A DNA stretch of 26,855 nucleotides from Paracoccaceae bacterium. GTDB taxonomy: Bacteria; Pseudomonadota; Alphaproteobacteria; Rhodobacterales; Rhodobacteraceae. The DNA is taken from the NCBI GenBank assembly GCA_021648225.1, contig JAKITE010000026.1, positions 1-26,855 on the forward strand, written 5' to 3'. This document shows, piece after piece, positions 22,632 through 26,855 of the stretch. Numbering within the stretch: the stretch's first letter is position 1; every line of letters begins with the position of its first letter. The notes under the pieces were generated by a model. It ran no database searches. It saw only the letters and a list, made by a program, of their open reading frames with translations, and had not been told where the DNA came from. A program made the position numbers and the translations under genes.

Positions 22632-23111
22632 CTATCCGATGATAACCAGAGGAGTGCCAAATTCTGCGGTGCCGCCATCCTCGACCAGAATACGCTTTAC
22701 CGTGCCCGATGCAGGGGCAGGGATCTGGTTCATGGTTTTCATGGCCTCGATAATTAAAATCGTGTCGCCCTCGGATACTTTGTCACCTACCGAAACAAAG
22801 GGCGGTTTGCCCGGCTCGGCCGAAAGATAGATCGTGCCAACCATGGGCGAAGTAACCGCACCGGGCAGGTCTGCCGGATCGTCAGACGGGGTAGCAGCAG
22901 CCACAGGCGCAGCAGCGGCAGCAGCCGCAACAGCAAGCGGAGCAGCAGGTGCAACAGCAACGGCTTGAATGCTTCGCCCGACGCGAACGTCAATTGTATC
23001 ATTCTCGCCATATTCGCGGCGCACTTCGATTTCTGTCAGGTCATTTGCCCGCAGCAATTCCGAAAGTGCTTTGATGAATTCAACGTCTGAATCGAGTTTT
23101 TTCGTGCCCAT
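22632..23111 (-). CDS. accB: Acetyl-CoA carboxylase biotin carboxyl carrier protein
   Basis: This 159-residue protein carries biotin between the carboxylase and carboxyltransferase. The biotin lysine is Lys125 in IEAMKTMNQI; the T after the lysine in place of the E. coli M is common in Alphaproteobacteria. An alanine-rich swinging linker covers about residues 52-75. The C-terminal biotinyl domain covers 85-159 (SPMVGTIY, GDTILIIEAMK, VEDGGTAEFGTPL). The ATG at 23111 has GAGGAA just upstream; earlier in-frame starts add an unrelated tail. The gene before it here is dsbA-like, not aroQ, which often precedes accB. Confidence 0.95.
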   Translation of the reverse strand: MGTKKLDSDVEFIKALSELLRANDLTEIEVRREYGENDTIDVRVGRSIQAVAVAPAAPLAVAAAAAAAPVAAATPSDDPADLPGAVTSPMVGTIYLSAEPGKPPFVSVGDKVSEGDTILIIEAMKTMNQIPAPASGTVKRILVEDGGTAEFGTPLVIIG

Positions 23112-23245
23112 AATATTCCTCAGGTGTTTTGCCGGATGTGCCGGAATGGTCTTGTCCACCTCCCGTATACCTGCATCTGACACCCCTGAAAAGTGCCGTT
23201 TCACAGTTCAGAGGTGTTAAGGTAATATTAAAGGCAAAAAACCGG

Positions 23246-24004
23246 TTATTCCAGTGTTGCGCGCAGGTCATCCACCATGATTTGCATCTGCGCCAGGGGC
23301 ACATAGCCGCGCATCATTTGCCCGCCAAGCACAAATGTAGGGGTGCCGGTAATTTGCATGTTTTGCGCCAAACGCATATTATTCTGGATAATCTGGGTCA
23401 CCACCGGTGAATTTACGGTTTGCATCATCAATTCCGCATCCGCGCCGGCATCAGTGGCCATACGGGTTAGGGTGGCCTCGTTCAGCGGGCCGTTAAAGGT
23501 CATCACCGCATCATAGAAATTATAATAGGCATCATCGCCATCATTGATCAAAACCGCCGTTGTAGCGCGCGATGCAAGGGTGCTTTGGGCACCAAGAATG
23601 GGAAATTCCTTGATTACCAGCCGGATATCGTCATTGGCCGCAAGCAGGGCTTTGACATCGGGATGGGCGCGTTTGCAAAAACTGCATTTGTAATCAATAA
23701 ATTCTACCATCAGGATTTGCCCGTCGGGGTTGCCCTCAACAAAAGAATATCCGTCATAAAACAGGTCTTCGGCATATTGGCGCACCAGATCCTCATCGGT
23801 TTGTGCTGCTGCTTGTTGCTGGCGTTGTTCCAGCACGGCAACGGCCTCCATGATGACCTCGGGATTGGTTAGCAGGTAATTGCGCACTGCCTCGCCAAAG
23901 GCTTCGGTTTGCTCGGCGCTCATATCGCTAAAAGCGGGGGTGGTTTGTGCGGGTGCCATTCCGGCAAACAATAGCAACGATAGCGACAGTAAAACAGATT
24001 TCAT
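23246..24004 (-). CDS. DsbA-family periplasmic thiol-disulfide oxidoreductase
   Basis: This 252-residue protein has a signal peptide (MKSVLLSLSLLLFAGMAPAQ) and a long Gln- and Glu-rich helical segment (about 28-75, with EQRQQQAAAQTDE). The thioredoxin fold follows, with the redox motif Cys107-Ser-Phe-Cys110 in FIDYKCSFCKRAHP and the cis-proline in GTPTF (Pro222). It resembles the Com1/BdbD-like DsbA branch that introduces disulfides in exported proteins. An earlier in-frame ATG adds 28 residues with no signal-like character; the start at 24004 restores the signal peptide. It may be co-transcribed with accB, 134 bases downstream. Confidence 0.88.
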   Translation of the reverse strand: MKSVLLSLSLLLFAGMAPAQTTPAFSDMSAEQTEAFGEAVRNYLLTNPEVIMEAVAVLEQRQQQAAAQTDEDLVRQYAEDLFYDGYSFVEGNPDGQILMVEFIDYKCSFCKRAHPDVKALLAANDDIRLVIKEFPILGAQSTLASRATTAVLINDGDDAYYNFYDAVMTFNGPLNEATLTRMATDAGADAELMMQTVNSPVVTQIIQNNMRLAQNMQITGTPTFVLGGQMMRGYVPLAQMQIMVDDLRATLE

Positions 24005-24075
24005 CAATTCAGCCTTTTGTTTTGACAAAGCGCAATAAGTTGCGCCAATAAGTGCGCGTAGTAAGGAGCATTTTG

Positions 24076-25233
24076 ATGCGGAATTCAAGGCGGGGTGATG
24101 TTGATCCCTTTATTGTGATGGATGTAATGGAAAATGCGCGACAAGCCGAGGCATCCGGTCGTGATATTATCCATATGGAGGTGGGACAGCCCGCCACCGG
24201 CGCACCATATGCCGCGATCAAAGCATTAAGCGCCAAAATGCAATCCGCGCCGCTGGGCTATACGGTTTCGCTGGGCATTCCCGAATTGCGCCAGCGAATC
24301 GCACGGTTGTATAAAGAATGGTATGGTATTGATCTGTCTGCTGAACGCGTGGTGATCACGGCAGGGTCATCCGCAGGGTTTTTATTATCGTTTATCAGCC
24401 TGTTTGAAACCGGTGAAAACGTAGCGATCGGCGATCCGGGCTATCCCAGCTATCGCAATATTCTGAAATCTCTGGGCCTTAACCCTGTGCGGATTGAAAC
24501 CAGTTCCGATACGCGTTTTCAACCGGCAGCCAAACATCTGGACGGGCTGGATATTCAAGGCCTGCTGGTTGCCAGCCCAGCAAACCCGACCGGAACCATG
24601 CTGGGAAAAGAAGAGCTTTCAGACATTATCAACACCTGTGCCGACAAAAATATCAGTTTTATTTCCGACGAGATTTACCACGGCATCGGTTATGGAAAGC
24701 CGGCTGTGTCAGCACTGGAAATCAGCAATGATGTCTATGTGATCAATTCGTTTTCCAAATATTTTTCCATGACCGGCTGGCGGGTTGGCTGGATGGTGGT
24801 GCCGCAATCGCATATCAGGCGCATTGAACGCCTGTCGCAAAACCTGTTTATCTGTGCCTCTCATGCCAGCCAGATTGCGGCGCTGCATGCCATGGATTGC
24901 GATGATGATTTGCAGAAAAACTGTGCGGTTTACCGCGAGAATCGCCAGATTTTGATCGAAGGCCTGCCCAAAGCCGGATTCGCAAAATTTGCCCCGCCGG
25001 ACGGCGCATTTTATATCTATGCGGATGTGTCCGACCTTACCGATAACAGCCTTGAACTGGCTGCGGAAATTCTGGAAAAAGCCGGTGTTGCTGTAACCCC
25101 GGGCTTGGATTTTGATCCGGTGCGCGGCCATAAAACCTTGCGGTTTTCCTATGCAGGATCAACCGCAGATATGGTTGAGGGGGTCCGGCGTTTGATTGCG
25201 TGGCATGAAAAATCAACCCTGCCCGACCATTAG
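24076..25233 (+). CDS. Class I/II PLP aminotransferase
   Basis: This 385-residue fold-type I aminotransferase has GYTVSLGIPELR (61-72), DPGYPSYRN (120-128), SPANPTGT (167-174) with the Asn that touches PLP, ISDEIYHGI (Asp198, Tyr201), and the PLP lysine Lys228 in NSFSKYFSMTGWRVGW. The FSKYFSMTGWR form is typical of the aspartate/alanine/aromatic aminotransferase group that includes probable valine-pyruvate and aspartate aminotransferases, but the substrate is not decided by these motifs. AAGGAG at 24063-24068 supports the start at 24076. It is divergent from dsbA, and its stop overlaps the next gene's stop on the other strand by 4 bases. Confidence 0.85.
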   Translation: MRNSRRGDVDPFIVMDVMENARQAEASGRDIIHMEVGQPATGAPYAAIKALSAKMQSAPLGYTVSLGIPELRQRIARLYKEWYGIDLSAERVVITAGSSAGFLLSFISLFETGENVAIGDPGYPSYRNILKSLGLNPVRIETSSDTRFQPAAKHLDGLDIQGLLVASPANPTGTMLGKEELSDIINTCADKNISFISDEIYHGIGYGKPAVSALEISNDVYVINSFSKYFSMTGWRVGWMVVPQSHIRRIERLSQNLFICASHASQIAALHAMDCDDDLQKNCAVYRENRQILIEGLPKAGFAKFAPPDGAFYIYADVSDLTDNSLELAAEILEKAGVAVTPGLDFDPVRGHKTLRFSYAGSTADMVEGVRRLIAWHEKSTLPDH

Positions 25234-26387
25234 TCGGGGGTGTTTACCACCAGATCATCCAAAACCAACTGCCAGTTATGTTTTGTTGCCAAACGCACCC
25301 GTGTGATACCGGCAATACGGGGTTGATAGGCAATCACCCCATAAGCCGACAGGCCAATGGAATCGCGGCGTATCAGGGTTTCCTCACGGTAAAATTCAAA
25401 AACCACTTCTTCACCTTCGGCTTTGGGCCATGCAACCGATAGATTTACCGAAATAAAATCAAAGGGTTGGTCCAGATAAATCTCTGCTGGATGCCCCGAG
25501 CTGCTATACAGAATATGGTTTCCGCTGGTGGTGCCATTGATATAGCCAATGTTGTTTCCATCCGAATTGGCCCTGAGGATATTGAGGTTAAACCAGTTTA
25601 GGCCACCATAGCCATTCGGGGCTTTTTGCAGGCCGGTCGGGGCCATATTTTCAAAATCAATGGTCTGGCCAATGGTATCCGCCAACACGATCTGATCAAT
25701 ATTTCCGATATCTACCGGAAAATTCCCGACCAAAATATCCCGCGAATAGGTCTCTGAAACCAGCCGGTATTCTCCGGGCTGGACCGGCCATAAAAACTGT
25801 TGCCCCGGGGTCAGATTGGCGGTTACAATCACGGCATCGCCTTGCATCAATTGCACCAGACCCGTGTTGTCACCAGCAAATGTGCCCCGAATAAATTTGT
25901 GGCGCACCAGACCGACCGGATCAAGCATTCGGGCAAAACCAACCCCGGGGTTTGACCCCTTAACCAGCATCAAGTCGCGTATCTGGTTGGTGTTTTCGGT
26001 GCTGATATACCAACCTGGCGGCACAAGAACCATAAAATCATAACGGCCCAGCTCTGAAATCGGCACACCTTCGGCAGAAGTCGAGGCGGCAAAATTGGCA
26101 AATCCGTTCAGGTTTGAACGAATCGCCGCCTTGGTGCTGCCTTCAAATGCCATCGCCACGGCAATATCGGCAAAAGACCGGTCGCCCAGATCATAGATAC
26201 CGTTGGCGTTAAGATCATTAAAAACGTAAACGGATAAATTTGTTTGACCATTGCTAAGCGCCCAATCGCTGCGCATCGGGTAAAATAGATGATTTGACTG
26301 GCTGTAAGCAATGTTTGGCAAGAACAATAAGAAACACAGCGCCAGTAAACGCTGTGTTTCAAATAATATTTTCGGGATGTTCACCAT
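25230..26387 (-). CDS. Secreted two-domain protein of unknown function
   Basis: This 385-residue protein has an N-terminal signal sequence (hydrophobic stretch about 14-29, cut near YSQS). Residues 50-130 resemble an SdrD/Cna-B-like beta-sandwich with an Asp-rich calcium-type loop, DLNANGIYDLGD (58-69), and VPPGWYIST. The C-terminal part, from about 243, begins DFENMAP, continues through NGYGGLNWFNLN (258-269) and ends with LVLDDLVV. This layout recurs in extracellular beta-sandwich proteins with the GYGGLNW motif, often near PEP-CTERM-like systems. No sorting signal or C-terminal helix is present, so it is probably periplasmic or secreted. The ligand is unknown. A 36-bp gap separates it from the exported small protein upstream. 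Confidence 0.7.
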   Translation of the reverse strand: MVNIPKILFETQRLLALCFLLFLPNIAYSQSNHLFYPMRSDWALSNGQTNLSVYVFNDLNANGIYDLGDRSFADIAVAMAFEGSTKAAIRSNLNGFANFAASTSAEGVPISELGRYDFMVLVPPGWYISTENTNQIRDLMLVKGSNPGVGFARMLDPVGLVRHKFIRGTFAGDNTGLVQLMQGDAVIVTANLTPGQQFLWPVQPGEYRLVSETYSRDILVGNFPVDIGNIDQIVLADTIGQTIDFENMAPTGLQKAPNGYGGLNWFNLNILRANSDGNNIGYINGTTSGNHILYSSSGHPAEIYLDQPFDFISVNLSVAWPKAEGEEVVFEFYREETLIRRDSIGLSAYGVIAYQPRIAGITRVRLATKHNWQLVLDDLVVNTPD

Positions 26388-26423
26388 TAGTTGCTGTCAA
26401 TAAATTGACAGGTCAAAAAACGG

Positions 26424-26651
26424 TTAAAGCTGGCCATTCTGACCGTTTGGTTGAACATCATCACCAGAGTCTTGCAATAAAGCAAAAGCAAGCAATGCAA
26501 GGATTGCAAGCGGGATAAGCCAGGAACCGGAACCACCCATCGGGGCGGCTTCCTCGATCATGGTGACGTCAGGGGCTGTATAAACCAGAGTACCGGCAGA
26601 CATGGATGTGGCCAGAACCAAAGCAGCGAAGGTTGCAAATATCTTTTTCAT
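26424..26651 (-). CDS. Small exported protein with a C-terminal hydrophobic segment
   Basis: This 75-residue protein has a signal peptide (MKKIFATFAALVLATSMSAG). A short acidic stretch with MIEEAAPMGG follows, then GSGSWLIPLAILALLAFALL, a likely membrane segment, and a polar tail with DSGDDVQPNGQNG. Similar signal-plus-GSGSW-helix proteins occur in multiple copies in Rhodobacterales; their role is unknown to me. The GSGSW-hydrophobic-charged layout recalls a sorting tag, but a bare tag of this length with no cargo would be unusual. The start at 26651 is the one giving a signal peptide; an earlier in-frame start adds 21 unrelated residues. Confidence 0.75.
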   Translation of the reverse strand: MKKIFATFAALVLATSMSAGTLVYTAPDVTMIEEAAPMGGSGSWLIPLAILALLAFALLQDSGDDVQPNGQNGQL

Positions 26652-26730
26652 TTTGAATCTCTGTTTAAAGGAACGATAGGGTAAAAGTATAACAATTTCA
26701 GTCTTTGTAAACAAAAAAAATTAATAACGA

Positions 26731-26762
26731 TCAGGGGCGACAAAATAATCTGCCGCCCCTGA
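26731..26762 (-). terminator. Likely terminator of the gene at the right edge
   Basis: TCAGGGGCG (26731-26739) and CGCCCCTGA (26754-26762) form a perfect 9-bp stem with a 14-base loop. On the minus strand it follows the stop at 26766. A T-rich run comes about 10 bases after the stem, slightly far for a classic terminator. Confidence 0.6.
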
Positions 26763-26765
26763 CGG

Positions 26766-26855
26766 TTATTTTTTATTTGCCATCAAAGACCACCAACCGC
26801 GTTTTTTGGTTTCGGCTGGCTTTTCATCGCTGGCCGCTGGACTGATCACCGGGCT
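26766..26855 (-). CDS. C-terminal fragment of a minus-strand protein, cut by the window edge
   Basis: The last 29 codons of a frame ending in TAA at 26768-26766 read PAASDEKPAETKKRGWWSLMANKK. A basic KKRGWWS end after an acidic, proline-containing tract resembles the C-terminus of alphaproteobacterial RNase E, but so short a piece is weak evidence. The stem-loop just after it supports a real gene end. Confidence 0.5.
   Translation of the reverse strand, partial: SPVISPAASDEKPAETKKRGWWSLMANKK

Noticed and set aside
22880..22970. Possible tandem repeat in accB
   Set aside because: It is only the alanine-rich linker normal for biotin carrier proteins.

Overview
The window reads as chromosome of an alphaproteobacterium, most likely of the order Rhodobacterales. 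The evidence is the accB-accC-aat cluster converging on a DUF2155 gene, an NDUFA12-type complex I accessory gene behind clpX, the glnB-glnA pair, the short GTG-started aat, and a small signal-peptide protein with a GSGSW motif. Base composition is moderate, well below the GC-rich Rhodobacter species. The content is mainly housekeeping, with small accessory or decaying pieces between the core genes. No gene-free stretch exceeds 300 bases; the largest are about 230 bases (parE/tnaA and glnB/nnr).

Layout. 1-600: two REP-like hairpins, then a BrnT/BrnA toxin-antitoxin pair on the minus strand whose toxin frame has no usable start codon. 652-3377 (minus): parE followed by a two-helix membrane protein of unknown function whose ATG overlaps the parE stop. 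3606-6911: tryptophanase (tnaA, plus), an Lrp/AsnC regulator (minus) and methionine gamma-lyase (plus), with a near-consensus Lrp box between the last two. A 51-bp osmC-like relic lies just after tnaA. 6920-8960: a hydrolase-OsmC fusion (minus) divergent from a 1-Cys peroxiredoxin (plus). 9062-9736: outer-membrane barrel protein. 9894-11657: glnB-glnA nitrogen operon (minus).

11805-13510: an inverted pair of REP hairpins leads into a fused NAD(P)HX epimerase/dehydratase gene. This gene carries another copy of the same hairpin in frame and also has an AT-rich central patch. 13585-13669: tRNA-Leu(UAG). 13703-19387: trigger factor, then two little-known convergent genes (phosphotransferase-like and coiled-coil), then clpP and clpX. 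19400-20678: NDUFA12-like, MlaD-like and DUF2155 genes, read toward clpX's side of the locus as one plus-strand run. 20627-24004 (minus): dsbA-like, accB, accC and aat; aat overlaps the DUF2155 gene by 52 bases antisense. 24076-25233: class I aminotransferase. 25230-26651 (minus): a secreted two-domain protein and a 75-residue exported peptide. The right edge holds the C-terminal end of one more minus-strand gene.

Themes. Amino-acid nitrogen: Trp and Met lyases release ammonia next to an Lrp-type sensor, and PII/glutamine synthetase lie nearby. Protein quality control: trigger factor and ClpXP. Envelope and lipid: Acc subunits, MlaD-like protein, barrel protein and DsbA. The most unusual signal is a family of GTAG-type palindromes (GGTGCGTGG-N3-CCACGCACC), one of which has become part of a protein.
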